DNA from: Nannochloropsis oceanica
Lineage: Eukaryota; Sar; Eustigmatophyceae; Eustigmatales; Monodopsidaceae
NCBI GenBank assembly: GCA_004519485.1
Contig: CP038116.1
Coordinates: forward strand, 620,001 to 684,000
DNA length: 64,000 bases
Direction of reading: 5' to 3'
Made by a program: the position numbers and the translations under genes. Positions 22,076 through 33,633 of this stretch are shown here, piece after piece. The notes beneath the pieces are model-generated. The model ran no database searches. It was given only the letters and a program-made list of their open reading frames with translations, and was not told where the DNA came from. Numbering within the stretch: the first letter of the stretch is position 1; every line of letters starts with the position of its first letter.

Positions 22076-22514
22076 TGAGAGGGACCTAGATTGAAGGGAT
22101 GGTGTGTAGGAAGACAGGGAAGGGCAAGTGATAGAGGAAGATCGGAGGGAGGGACAAAGAAAACGTGTGTATATTGCTAGCTAGAAAGAGAAGGGGTGCG
22201 TAGTTAGAAATGAGAACAAGGACAGCAAAAGAAAGGAAAGTGGAAAAATGACACTAGATGCTATGATTTGTTTTCTCTCTTATCCCGCCATCAAATAAGC
22301 CTATCCCGCCATCAAATAAGCCAATCCCAGCCCCTACACGTTTTCCCATGGTTCCCATTCAATTTTGACTTTCTCTGTTTTTATCATGCGTCAAAGTCTT
22401 GATATATTCTTGGACCGAGTATGACAACTCAAGCCCCGTACATTTTCCCTACCATTGCCCCAGTCAAACCACACTTTCCGCCTTCTCCTTTTTCCTCTTC
22501 TATTTCCCGTACTT
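22076..22514. repeat. convergent intergenic region with a 21-base tandem duplication
   Basis: Between the 3' ends of the START and SulP genes, a 21-base unit starting TATCCCGCCATCAAATAAGC occurs twice in direct tandem at 22281-22322. Nothing else is recognised; terminators and polyadenylation signals of both genes should lie here. Confidence 0.8.
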
Positions 22515-25295
22515 TTAAACTACCGCGTGGCCCGTTTCCGCCTGCAAGGGATCTAGCAATGATTCCGCCGACAAAGAGGGGACCAAAGACGGTGCATGTC
22601 GCAACAAGGCAAACACCTCCTCTGTGCTGTGCATCACCAACGGTCCCCCAACCCGTCGCCACAGTCCGCACGCCTGTAGCGACGCCTTCATCTTCTTGGT
22701 GGCATCGGAGAGGAGGATGCGCGTCCCGTTCTCGGCAGCTGAGTCTACGACTTCGCCTAGGGCGGCCAACGCGGGAAGGTCCAGCAGGCGGATACCGCTC
22801 ACGTCGAGCAAGACAAAGCGCGTCACTGCTGTACGACCCACTGGCTTAGCTATGGTTTCGTCCTCGCCTTCAGCGTTTTTGTCCTTACCAGCGCCCACAG
22901 CAGCCTTAATGTCGTCACCGGTTTTCACGCTGCGACCTTTCCCTCTACTTTTTGACTCAGCCTCTACTTCCTGCAATAGCTCCTCCATCCGCTCCACCAA
23001 GAACTCGGCGTTACCAAAGAATAAACTCGCCACAGGCCGGAGGACAACAATACCGCCGGTAGGATCGCAGGGAACGGCACGGGGATTGTCACGCAGGGAA
23101 ACGAGATGGGACGTAGATCTGATGCTGGCCTTTTGCTTGTCGCTATTTTTGTCTTTGGGGTCCAGACAGTCGGGCTCGCGCCCCAAGATTATTGTGTCCT
23201 TTGTTTCAGAAAAAGGAAGGGAATGGCAGGAGAGGAGAGGTAAATATGCGTGAGAAAGTGGGTGCTTGAGCATGCTTTCGTCGTTGCACCATCCTTTTTC
23301 TCTCCCTTCTAACACTCCCTTCGTTACGCCTAAACTCATCTCGTTTACTCACCACATCCGACAATTGGCTCAGCAACGAAGCCAAAGACGCGATAATGCC
23401 GTAAAGCAAGCCATTCTCCACACTCCAAAAGAGTGTGACCAAGAAGGTAAACAACATCACCAAACCGGAGTTCCGAGCAATCCTGAGAGCGTGGTAAAAT
23501 TCGTGAAACGAGATCAAGTTCATCATGGCCGACACCACCAGCGCCCCCAGAATCGAATAAGGAATGTGATAGAGGATTTGGACGTTGAATAAGCAAATGA
23601 TCACAAAGCCTCCCGTGAAGAAATTTGCCCAACTTGTCCTCGCGCCGATTTCTGCCGACATGGCCGTGCGCGCAAAGGCACCGGAGGGAGTCACGCCTCC
23701 CCACATGCTTGACAAGAGATTAGCAAGCGAATAGCCCGCGAGGTCCTGATTGAAGTCAAGCTTGTAGTGGTAGATGGTCGCATATTTCTTTGCGATCGAG
23801 ACGGCTTCGACATAGGCGAGGATGGAGATGGGAAGGGCTTGTGCAAGCATGGTGCCTACAGGATAGCGGCTGATTCGGGGAGGGGAGGGGAGGGCGAGGC
23901 CGGAAGGCAGGGACCCCAGGATATGGATGGACGAGCCCTTATTGGAGAGGGCGTGCGAGATCAAGGTTCCTACAAGGACGACAATCAGGCTGGAGAAGGA
24001 GGAAATGTAGTACCACACAAGGTAAGGTCGGGAACGGAGGCGTTGGTCCGTGGCGGGGAAACGACGCTTGAGGTACTTGACAATTATCAGGACCAAGAGC
24101 GCCGACCCACCGAGGGCGAGAGAAGCGAGATTTGACTCATGAAGGTGAGTGAAGAGCCAGACGATGACTTCATAGTTATGTGTAAACTCGGATTCGGGCA
24201 AATGCAGGTCTAGAATGTGTTCAAGCTCTGTATCAGTAGGGGTAATGGCGGGGATGGGATAACTTATGGTCAGATACGGTCAAATTTTATCGCAAATCTC
24301 ACATACAAATTGGTCCTTTCACTCATCCTCGATCAGTGTTCCTCCCCCTCCCTCCTTCGATCCCTAGCCCGACCCTCACCTTTCAATGCCACGAACACGC
24401 CCGAAGCGTTCACGAAGCCCACCATCACCGAATGCGACAAGAACCGGATGAGGCCTCCAAGCCTGAAAAACGACATGACAGCAAACACACAAAAAACATA
24501 AAACGCCACCACCGCCGCTGCCTCCCTCCGCAACTCCTTTGCCTCCTCCGAAGTGTCCTCAACGGCATACCCCAGCCCCCTGAACACAGAGGGAAGGAAT
24601 AACGCAACCAGCGATATGGGCCCGACCGACACGTGGGGACTTGTGCCGAGCAGACCGTAAGCAAAGGGGGAGACCGCGGCAGTGTACAATCCCACAACCG
24701 GCGCCAGCGACGCTAAGAGCATGTAGGACAAACTCTCGGGAATCACGAGCACTGCACACGTCAGGCCGGCCAAGGCGTCATGCCAAACATCTTCCTTCAA
24801 GTAGGATCGGCCTCGTTTCCCCCACCAGGGGAAGTACGGCACGTGCAGGCGGGCTCGTAGATGACCTGCCATGCTCCTCCAGCTTTGGCCGATGGAAGGG
24901 ATGAAGGAGTAGTTATATTCCAAGAGCTCGGAAAAGGGGGTAGAAGACAAGGTCATGGGCCCATCGGGCCCGTAGGGAGCGGCCAGGGCCGAGTCGCGAC
25001 GATTGCGCGGGGCGGGGTTGCTACGCCTTCGGGAAATGACTTGTGGTCGCGGGGTGAGGTATTCGTGAATCGTGGCCTCGTCCAAGCAGTCTGTATCTGA
25101 GGATGTGAGCACAGGGGGATTGTCTCCGCCATCGGGGGAGAGGCCGGCGAAGCGGACAGCACGGGAGGGCGTACGACGCGTGGGGTCCCCCGACGAGGGG
25201 GCGGCGGAGGAGGAAGCCGGGACACCGCCTGGCACGTCAATCGCTACGTTAGCTGTCTCGGGAACGTTGTCAACCGGCAGTGGTGAGGGAGCCAT
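22515..25295 (-). CDS. SulP/SLC26-family anion transporter with STAS domain
   Basis: Three minus-strand exons, 25295..24380, 24227..23353 and 23198..22515, give 824 residues in frame through GT-AG introns. The N-terminal cytosolic part is Pro/Ser-rich. The transmembrane core shows SulP features: DALAGLTCAVLVIPESLSYM, GLYTAAVSPFAYGLLGTSPH, SHSVMVGFVNASG, AYVEAVSIAKKYA, DLAGYSLANLLSSMWGGV and TPSGAFARTAMSAEIGARTS. The C-terminus is a STAS domain (GGIVVLRPVASLFFGNAEF ... FVLLDVSGIRLLDLPALAAL), with a charged insertion between its halves. Family members move sulfate, bicarbonate or other anions across plasma or organelle membranes; substrate unknown. The introns are short and lack long CCCT tracts, unlike those of neighbours. 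The join 24380/24227 uses the only acceptor that keeps phase. Confidence 0.92.
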
Positions 25296-26230
25296 AATTC
25301 TGTAAGCGGGGTTGAGAGGGAAGGGCAGGAGGGACAGGAAAAAAGAGCGAGAAATAAGCAGTTGAGGGGCTACAGCAAAAGAATACTATGCTTATACTGC
25401 TTGGCAAGATATTTATGCAATGGCAAGCGGCCGTGCGGCTTCTCCCTTTGCGTTGTTGCGTCGGTAGTCGTCGTTGTGTTGGTGACATCAGCTGCGGAGG
25501 GAGGAGGCAGAGAGAGCGCAGACAGGGTATGGCTAGCTACGCCCGGAAATGAGGACTCTGCCAATACTAGCCTCTTGTACCCGAGGCGGAGGGTCTAGTG
25601 TTGAGACAAAGGAATTTGGTGTGTGCGCGTCTCGGTCGCGTGCTTCATTTTCGAATCGCCCGACATCGTGTTCAAATCGGGCGATATGGGCGAGTCCATG
25701 GGCGTTCAAAAATGACTGCGTGCTTTTTCTGCTCATTCCTGCCTCTCTCATACACACACAAGAGACAAGAAGGGTCCCCCCGCCAAGAAATTCCATGACA
25801 GGAGATCGAATGACACCTTCTTGGAGGTTGATGCAAAACCCGTAAACGTCCATGGCCACTTTTTATGATCCTTGACCTCCAAAACAGCCCGTTCTCTCTT
25901 CCCCTGCATGACCTCCCCACCAACCTACATCAACCACCTGCAGACTTAAAAGAGAGAAATAAACTGATCGATCGCTAGGTTCATGGCATGGCAAGCACGC
26001 CGCGCAAAGTGTACAAAGCGGTTGATCAAAATAAAAAAGATGGTGCGACGATCGCAGCTGGAACATGGCATGGATCAATAAGGAAGAGCCAAGAATCAAT
26101 GCAAAGTATAAATACGATGAGAAAGTAAGTAACAAAAGATATTTAATTGACACCACAAAATATTGTCAGCATAACAATCATTTCATTTCTTAATTTGTTC
26201 CATTGATTCGATATTTATTTCTAGTTTTCA
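25296..26230. other. 0.9 kb region between SulP and PsbP-like genes
   Basis: Both neighbours are on the minus strand, so this should contain the SulP promoter and the 3' flank of the PsbP-like gene. A 108-codon minus frame at 25533-25859 (starting MAMDVYGFCINLQEG) is open but has no motif, and overlapping plus frames of similar length argue against it. Confidence 0.4.
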
Positions 26231-27603
26231 TCATCGCGACAATCGAAAGCTCTGCGCTACCTCCCTCAGTTCCTTCTCCCTTTCCGTCCATCTCCTCTCA
26301 GGCGCCAACACTGTCAGGGTAAACAATTTATTTTCTTCAGGCCTTGCCGCAATCACACTCAAGCTATGCAAACCCCCCCCCTCCCTCCCTCCCTCCCTGC
26401 CCACCACATACTCAAATACGTAAACCTTCCCGTCAAACACTCCTTGCCCCCTCCTTTCCTCCCTGGCGTCCACCAACCTCGCCACTTTCCCCGAACCCGG
26501 AGGAGCAATCGCTGTTGAAAGCAGTAGTTCAGCTGCTGCTGCTGGTGCGCCCAACGTCCCCTCTAGGGTGAAACCGGGCATAACTGTACTCTTGACCAAA
26601 GAGAGGTTTTCCTCTCTATTCCCCCCTGGGGGGCCAAAGGCGGCGTCGGGGCGGACTCCTTTTCCCCGCGCGATAGAGGGAGGAGTCGAGGGGGGGACGG
26701 ACGTGGGGAGACGACGGGGAAGGGGGGAGGAGAGGGAGGTGGAGAAGGAGGAGGGGGAGGAGGGAAGGGGGGCGATAGAGGCGGTGCGGGCTTGGGTTTC
26801 GGCGAGGAATACGGCTTGGTCCGAGAGCCAGGATTGTGGGTACCTATGACGAGGGAACGGGTTTGAAAAGGTGTGAGTGTGGAAAGGGGGAATGTGGAAA
26901 TAAAATGGGTAAAAAGGGATAGAGAGGGCTCGACTGTGAATACCTTTTGCACTCAAATAAGATTATTCAGAGAATGGTCAAGAGCATACAAACGTCGGGT
27001 AGATCTCATCAGTGCATGAAAAGGTAAATTAATAAGAATCCATGAAATACAATAAATATAAATAAATGACAAAAAAAAAACTCAAGGAAAGCCCCCTCAC
27101 CTGAATTCATAGCCATCGTCCGAATCCACGTATCGCTTGAACCCCCTCACTGGGTACAAGACATCTACTTTCCAACCATCCATCTGCTCCGGCGTCGAAA
27201 ACGTATTCAACAACGCGCTCGTCACGCCGACAAAATTAGCCCCTAAAGCCAGCGCTGTCGCCACGGCTGTATTAAGTAGAAGCCTCTGACGGGAGATACC
27301 AAGGTAGGCAAGGTCCTCGTCGAATTCCCCTTCTTTCCCAAAGAAGTATTCGCGGGCCGTGAGGGTTTCTCGAGTGTCATTAGCGGGAGGGGGGGGGGAA
27401 AGGGAAGGGGTAGAGGAGGACGGGGGGGTTGGCGGGTCTTGCGGGGTGGGAGTGTCGTTGTCGGGAGGGGAGGAGTGGAGGAGGGTGCAGGGCCGTCGCG
27501 GTACCGTAGTGCGACTAACGAGGAGGAAGGCGGGTGTGTGGGGGGGGAGGACCAGGAGGAAGAGGAGGAGGAGGAGGAGGGAGAAAGGAGTGTAGCGGGG
27601 CAT
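26231..27603 (-). CDS. PsbP-domain protein with bipartite plastid-targeting leader
   Basis: Two minus-strand exons, 27603..27101 and 26843..26231, join in phase to 371 residues. The N-terminus has a Leu-rich signal peptide (FSLLLLLLFLLVLPP) ending TPAF, like the signal/transit junction with Phe of complex red plastids, followed by a Ser/Pro/Thr-rich transit-like stretch. A second hydrophobic segment (TAVATALALGANFVG) may act in thylakoid transfer. The PsbP motif is GYEFRYPQSWLSDQ, with later SLVKSTVMPGFTLEG, VFEYVV and NKLFTLTVLAPERRW. The region matches thylakoid-lumen PsbP/PPD proteins, which help photosystem assembly or stability; which subtype is unclear. A Ser/Pro/Gly insert interrupts the domain. 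ATG 27603 is preferred over the upstream in-frame ATG at 27678 because the signal peptide follows it directly. Confidence 0.8.
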
Positions 27604-28002
27604 CTCCTCGTATCGTATGGATGCTGGAAAGATTGCTTGATTGAAGCGGGCTTGGCGGGGTGGTGCTGCGATGTGCAAGGCTTCACCCGTGCGTAGCTAG
27701 CTTGACACTCTGTCTTTGTGGGATACATGTGTGAGAGTGTCTAGCCATCGTGGACAAGGAAAAGGGGTGGAAAAGAGGTAGCGTTCTATCACTTGCTTGG
27801 TCACTCGAGGCCGTAGATAACGCCCCATCGCCAGTGTCCGTGTTCGGTGAGAGCCTGAAGTGTGTTCCATTCAAACAAGCCCAACCACACCATCACAAGA
27901 CAGGGATAACATTCAAAAGGAATAGGAAGGTATCCGCTGCTTCGCTCAAGCGCCGGTGGCAGAAGCAACTAGCTGGCGTCCTTTCTCCATTGCTTTCTCA
28001 CC
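27604..28002. promoter_or_regulatory. presumed shared promoter region, PsbP-like and small membrane protein genes
   Basis: Divergent start codons are separated by 399 bases. No CCCT tract and no specific element is recognised. Confidence 0.4.
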
Positions 28003-29005
28003 ATGCATGCCCCAGCAGCAGCATTCACCGCCTTCTCGACCAGAGGCGTCTCCTCCTTCACGGTACGCCATCACCATCCCCTATCCCACCCTCTCGATCC
28101 GGTATTGTCTCCCTCGTCTATTTTCCCATTTGCAACCATACCCCGTATTCCAACTCCCGCGACCTCCTCGACGTGCTTCTTCAAACCTTCCCATCCTTCC
28201 CCTTCTCCCTTTCCTCCCATCCCTCAATGCTTCTCCAGGTCTGCATCCTCGTTCTCCTCACCATAACCTTATTCATCCTTCTTCTCCTCCGCCTCTGCTT
28301 CGGCACCATTTCTATTCCCGCCATCTGGGCTCGATACGAGAAAAAAGCCAAGTTGGAGGATGCCTATGCACGCGCGTACCGCCGGAGGGAAGACACTTTA
28401 TATCATCGGGATTGGGCTAAGGTGAGGAGAAGGGAGTGAGGGTCAGGGATGGACACATTCAGTTGTTTTGTATGACAATGGGATGACCGGTTGTCAGGAT
28501 AACTGTAATGAAGTGATGAACCGAGGGAGGGAAAGAGGGAGTGAGTGAGTGAGTGAGGGAGGGAGTGTGTGAGAGCGTTTGGAGTCCGGGCACCCCCACT
28601 TAGTACCTCTATTCTTCATTCGCATTTTACACACCCGTCATACGTCATTTATTACACATACTTATACAGTCACGCGGTGCATTTGCAGAGGCCAAGCGCA
28701 TGGAGCAGGAGTTGGAAGGAGTTGAGGCGGTGCGTGCATTGGCTCTATGTGATGGGATGAGAGGGAGGGAAGGATGGGGGGCGAGAGGATGTATGAATCC
28801 ACTTCATAGTCCTGCTTTATGTGTGTGTTGAGTGTAGTATGGTCCTTGTTCGGCGGAAGTACGCTTCTGTGTGTGCGTTTTTTAAACTCGTCCTGCTTCC
28901 CTTCCTCTCCCCTTTGTCAAACAGGAGCTGGACGTTTTGGACGACAAGCTGAGTCAATACTCCAGTATTGATGGCGAGAAACAGGAAGGGGAAAAGCAGA
29001 TTTAG
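28003..29005 (+). CDS. small single-pass membrane protein with coiled coil, unknown function
   Basis: Four short exons, 28003..28062, 28239..28421, 28691..28729 and 28925..29005, all phase 0 with GT-AG introns, give 120 residues. After a short Ala/Thr-rich start comes one strongly hydrophobic segment (CILVLLTITLFILLLLRLCF), then a highly charged helix (ARYEKKAKLEDAYARAYRRR) and a heptad-like acidic segment (RMEQELEGVEAELDVLDDKL) likely to form a coiled coil. I do not recognise the family. The start may instead be ATG 28227, directly before the membrane segment. Splice phases and the amphipathic exons make coding likely although no homologue is known to me. Confidence 0.6.
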
Positions 29006-29782
29006 AGGGAGCATGGGTTTTCGATGCTGAACTGCAAGAAGGAGAGGGTAGAAAGAGGACAGGACAGTACTATTTCAGTACTATTTATTAGAGGGAGGAC
29101 GGTGTATAGGCAGCGCAGGCAGACAAAAATGAAGAGACTAGACCGAATAAAGTAATGAACCAAAAGAAAATGACCTCACATCTGTGTTCTCCTACCTTTG
29201 CGGGGAATTAACGAATGAATGAATGAATGAATAAATAAAATGGAGTAGGTTGGCCCGGTGGGTTTTGCTGTCACCCTGGCCGGCCCCTGTCTTTCTTCTC
29301 CAGGATCGGAACAGGCCATGCCGGCATTGAGACAAAACGACATTAAATTCTTCTCTTAGCGAGTCTGCGTGCTGCATCCCTTTGCATGCATGCTCGGAAT
29401 GGGTGCCTGTGCGTTGACGGAGGCTCGACACGGACGAAAAGCCCTGTGGAAAGTTTCAGCGATGCTGCTTCTTCGGAACTTGAAAGCCCCCCCCCTCCCA
29501 CTCCTACCCCACGTACAACAAGAACAGACTTACAACTCCAATCCCTTTCTTCCTCGCCATCCTGCAGCACGTTCAAAAAATAATGCCGTAGTCGAGGGTT
29601 CTCCTAATCTACTTCAGTGCCGCTTGTGCATCCACTCTTTGTCCCATCAGGGCTCGCCATATTCTTCGCCCCCCCCCCCCCCCCCCCCGCACAACACTCA
29701 ACTAATACACTCCAAACTCCATGAATCGATAGGGCAGGGCAGACACTCACGCACTGACATCGAAGTACAGGCAAACGCAGCG
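29006..29782. other. intergenic region upstream of RFC5
   Basis: Contains a GAAT/AAAT tetranucleotide repeat at 29212-29240 and a C homopolymer of 18 at about 29671-29688. No gene is supported. It probably holds the RFC5 promoter. Confidence 0.5.
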
Positions 29783-32342
29783 ATGAGCACTAGCACTGTG
29801 ATGGACACGGATTCGCCCGCTGGGTACGTGCTTCTTCATTTCCACCCTCCCCCCCTGTCCCCCCCCCTTTCCCCCCCCCTTTCCTCCCTCCCATTCATTA
29901 TTCCCTCACGCGACTCTGTCCCCCTTCTTCCCCGACTACCCACAGCAAGGGTAAGAAAAAAGCTTCCGTCCCTGCCATACAACCTGCCGCCACGCCGGAT
30001 CAGCTCTTTAATGGAATGCCTTGGGTGGAGAAATACCGGCCATCAGGGCTCAAGGACTTAGTGGCCCACGAGGAGATTATTTCAATTCGTACGTAGAGTT
30101 ACAATATAGTGGCCCCTCGCTTGCTTGTGTTGTGTGTGTGATCGGATGGGAATGGGATGGAATGGGGAGGTGCTATGAATGGTGAGCTGGGTGCGGTGAA
30201 TGGAGGAGGGCGTGGGGTAGAAGGGGGGCTCTGGGATAGAGACATTGATTGGAGAGGGGGGGGGGGGGGCAGGTAGAGCGGTGTTACCTTCTCTTTGTAT
30301 GCACCCCATCGTTGAATGCCCGCCCTTCCTCCACACGACATCTTTCTTTTTTTTCTCCTTTCCTCCCTCCTCCCACAGTAACGCGCCTCATCGAACGGAA
30401 TCAGTTGCCCCACCTCCTTTTTTATGGCCCGCCCGGGACAGGTAGGTAGACCCCCCCCCCTCCCCACAACCCCCCCTCTGATCCTCTCCCTCCTCTTGCC
30501 CCCCCTTCCTCCCCCCCTCCCCATAACCTCCCTTCTGATTCTCCTCCTCTTGCCCCTCCCTCCCTTCCCCTCTTCCCGTCACCGTGCCTCCTAACCCGCC
30601 CCCTCCTCTTGCCCCTTCCCCTTATCTTCCTCTCCTTTCCCTCCCTCTCCCTCCCTCCCTCTCTCCCTTTTCCCCTCCCTCCTACAGGAAAAACTTCCAC
30701 CATCCTGGCCTGTGCCAAACAGATGTACGGCACTACCAATTACGGAGCCATGACGCTCGAGCTGAATGCTTCCGACGAGAGAGGGATTGATGTGGTGCGG
30801 CAGCAGATCAAGGAGTTCGCCGGCACCAAGCGTCTCTTCAGGTTCCTCCTCCCTCCCTCCCTCCCTCCCTCCCTCCCTCCCTCCCTCCCTTGATCTGCTT
30901 GTTAAAATGCACGCTGAGCTCCTCCCCCTCCTTCTCTCCTTCCCCCCCCTCCCTCCCTCCCTCCCTCCCCAGCAACGGTGTCAAGCTCGTGATCCTGGAC
31001 GAGGCTGACCATCTGACCAACGACGCTCAATTTGCCCTCCGTCGGGTCATTGAAAAATACACCAAGAACACACGGTACGTCCTCCCTCCCTCCCTCCCTC
31101 CCTCGCTTCCTCCCTCCCTCCCTCCCTCCCTCCCTTTCTGCCTGTGGGGACACTCTCATCGGAACCTTTGCCTCTTGCTCCCTCCCTCCCTCCCTCCCTC
31201 CCTCCCTCCCTCCCGCAGCTTCTGCCTCATCTGTAACTACGTGAGCAAAATCATCCCTGCCCTCCAATCCCGATGTACTCGCTTCCGGTTCGCGCCCCTG
31301 GCCCCTCTGCAGGTGGAGGGGAGGATCGCGCATGTGGCAGAGAGGGAGGGGCTGACCTTAGATACGAAGGCGGTTCAGGCGTTGGTCCGGCTTGGCCACG
31401 GAGACATGCGGCGGGTGTTGAACGTCATGCAGGTAACTTTTTCCCTCCCTCCCTCCCTCCCTCCCTCTCTCCCTCCCTCCCTCCCTCCCTCCCTCCCTCC
31501 CTCCCTCCCTTCCATTTCTGCGCGCTTGTCCGGGGGAGCTGCCATCATGACCTCTAACCCTTTCTCCCTCCCTCCCTCCCTCCCTCCCTCCCCCCCTCCC
31601 TCCCCTCAGGCGACAGCCATGGCTTATCAAAAGAGCATCGACGAAGAAGCGATCTATCTCTCCTCCGGGAACCCCCTCCCTACAGACGTGGATGCGATGA
31701 TCCACGCCCTCCTACACGACACCTTCAAGGTACCGCCCTCCCTCCCTCCCTCCCTCCCTCCCTCCATCCCTTCCTCCCTCCATCCCTTCCTCCCTCCCTC
31801 CCGCCCTCCCTCCCTCCCTCCCTCCCGCCCTGCCTCCATTTCCACATGTCGTTGCACCCTTCGAACCGCTCACCCCACCCTTCCTCCCTCCCTTCCTCTC
31901 TCCCTCCCAGGACGCATTCAATTCCATATGGAAGACGAGTGTACTCAAGGGCTACTCCCTCTCTGACGTCCTCAATGACGTCATGACCGTTGTCTCGGCC
32001 GTTGATTTCCCCAACGAGGTACCGCCTTCCCTCCCTTCCTTCCTCCCTCCCTCCCTCCCTCCCTTGTTTCCTTCCTTCCTTCCTTCTTCTCGTCTCCCTG
32101 CATTCTCCTTCTCCCCCTCCCTCCCTTCCTCCCTTCCTCCCTCTCTCCCTCAGGTGCATAGACACATCTACTCCCCCTCCCTCCCTCCCTCCCTCCCTCC
32201 CTCCCTCCCTCAGGTCCTTGGGCATATCTACTCTTCTCTCGCAGACATTGAGTATCACCTGGCGTCAGGCGCAAACGAGAGGCTTCAGCTCGGCGGTGTG
32301 GTGGGTGCCTTTGCCTACGCACGGGCCATGATGGTTGAGTAG
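29783..32342 (+). CDS. RFC5: replication factor C subunit 5 (clamp loader, yeast Rfc3 type)
   Basis: Nine exons, 29783..29823, 29946..30088, 30379..30441, 30688..30841, 30973..31074, 31219..31432, 31610..31729, 31911..32018 and 32214..32342, give 357 residues with every phase matching. Diagnostic motifs: PWVEKYRP box, Walker A YGPPGTGKTST (Lys84), [11 protein letters not shown], Walker [39 protein letters not shown] (arginine-finger SRC motif) and the C-terminal collar [17 protein letters not shown]. The [11 protein letters not shown] and [13 protein letters not shown] context fits RFC5 rather than RFC2 or RFC4. It loads PCNA at primer ends in the nucleus within the RFC1-5 complex. Nearly every intron is filled with CCCT repeats. 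The last intron has a second in-frame acceptor copy at 32154, and the 3' flank carries decayed copies of the last codons. Confidence 0.96.
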
Positions 32343-32725
32343 GGAGGGAGGGAGGGAGGGAGGAAGGGAGGGAGGGACGATGATGGATGATGGAGGTGGT
32401 GGGTGCCTTTGCGTACAGGAGCCTTTGCGTATGCAAAGGCGATGATTATGGAGTAGAAAGGGAGAGTAAGGGGGAGGGTTCATCGACGGGAAATGAAAGT
32501 GAGGGCGCAGAAGGAAGAACAAGGGCACAACGAGCAGGATGCAGCCGAGGCGAAAAAGATAAAGAAAAAAAGCAACCGAAGAGGGTAAAGAAGAAGACGA
32601 CGACATGAAAGGGAAGCTTTGGCCATAAGCCAAGAAAGTATCAGGTCGATAGATTAGCGACATATCACACTTTCTTCTCCTTTCTTTTGACATGACCTCA
32701 CGTTAGCTTCCCCCTCCTTCTCCTC
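32343..32725. other. RFC5 3' flank with degenerate copies of the RFC5 C-terminus
   Basis: After a GGGA tract, 32395-32416 repeats the bases coding VVGAFAY and 32418-32456 repeats those for AFAYAKAMIME plus a stop, in imitation of the true end [11 protein letters not shown] (32298-32342). They are not expected to be translated with RFC5. Confidence 0.8.
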
Positions 32726-33362
32726 TCACCCCTCGACCAGCCTTCTTCCCTCCTCCTCCCCGAGTATCCCTGCCAACAACCGTCTCACTTGCTCCTTCTC
32801 CGTCTTCCCCATCGCTTCTACTCCCTCTCCCCCTCCCTCCCCCCCTTCCTCGAGTACTTCTGGATGCCTGGCTCGCTCAGTTAATGCACATGCCACTGCC
32901 ATCGCTTCCCTTTTCACTCCCTCCCTTTCCTTCTCTGTAGCCAAGGGTAGGCCCGACGGCTGCCTGTCCCCAAGGGCCTGCAGGGCACTATGTGATAACG
33001 AAATGAGAAGGGAGGGAGGAATGTACATGACGTGAACGAAGGGACGGAGGCGTTTCATTCACACTCCCCTCACTTGCCCCTGCACCCTCTCCATCCTTCC
33101 TGCTTTACCTCGCCGCGCCCAACAGCCGTCCTAGCGCCTCTCCCGCCTTGATGCCCTCGCCGAATCCTTCGTCAAATCCTTCTTGCAAGCCCAAGGCATG
33201 TCCTGCAGATGCCCCGTCTCTGTAGCCTGCGTCGTGGAGCACACGTTGCTGCTCCTCCGGGGGAGGCAATAGAGGGAGGGAGACAGGCCCGCCAGCGGCG
33301 GATGGCACATTGTTGAAGGGGTTCAGCTGCCCTTCAATGTCGTCGTCGTCGTCCCTTTCCAT
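32726..33362 (-). CDS. YAE1/LTO1-type protein with deca-GX3 repeat
   Basis: Two minus-strand exons, 33362..33109 and 32987..32726, join in phase to 171 residues. The acidic start MERDDDDDIEGQLNPF is followed by a series of Gly every fourth residue (GYRDGASAGHALGLQEGFDE, then GFGEGIKAGEALGRLLG), the deca-GX3 signature of Yae1_N (PF09811) proteins. In yeast and animals YAE1-LTO1 is an adaptor that delivers Fe-S clusters to the ribosome recycling factor ABCE1/Rli1. The LTO1 partner usually ends in a tryptophan; this one ends LVEG, so I cannot say whether it is the YAE1 or the LTO1 member. The C-terminal half is Glu/Gly-rich and helical. An upstream in-frame ATG exists at 33521, but the acidic start at 33362 is more typical. 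Confidence 0.75.
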
Positions 33363-33633
33363 GCTGTGTCTTGCAAATGTGTGAAAAAGTGCGAAGAGGA
33401 CGGGGATTGAAGGATGAGACAGGAGGTCAGCGTTCTTTTTTTGAAGGGTGATGAAGCTTGTCCTGACCGCCTTGCCAAACCAAAATACGGCCACAAATGA
33501 CACTTTCATACTTTCTACCACGACCCGGTCCTCCTTCTCCTTTATGTATATAACGCATCACACCTCCTCTTCATTGCCCTTATCCACCCGTCACAGGCGG
33601 AGGCAGACCAGCTCCCTCCCCACTCCAAAAAAT
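33363..33633. promoter_or_regulatory. presumed shared promoter region, YAE1-type and VPS37 genes
   Basis: Divergent start codons are 271 bases apart, without intron-type repeats. No specific element is assigned. Confidence 0.4.

Noticed and set aside
25533-25859. 108-codon minus-strand open frame between SulP and the PsbP-like gene
   Set aside because: Overlapped by plus-strand frames of similar length and without recognisable motifs; not enough to call a gene.
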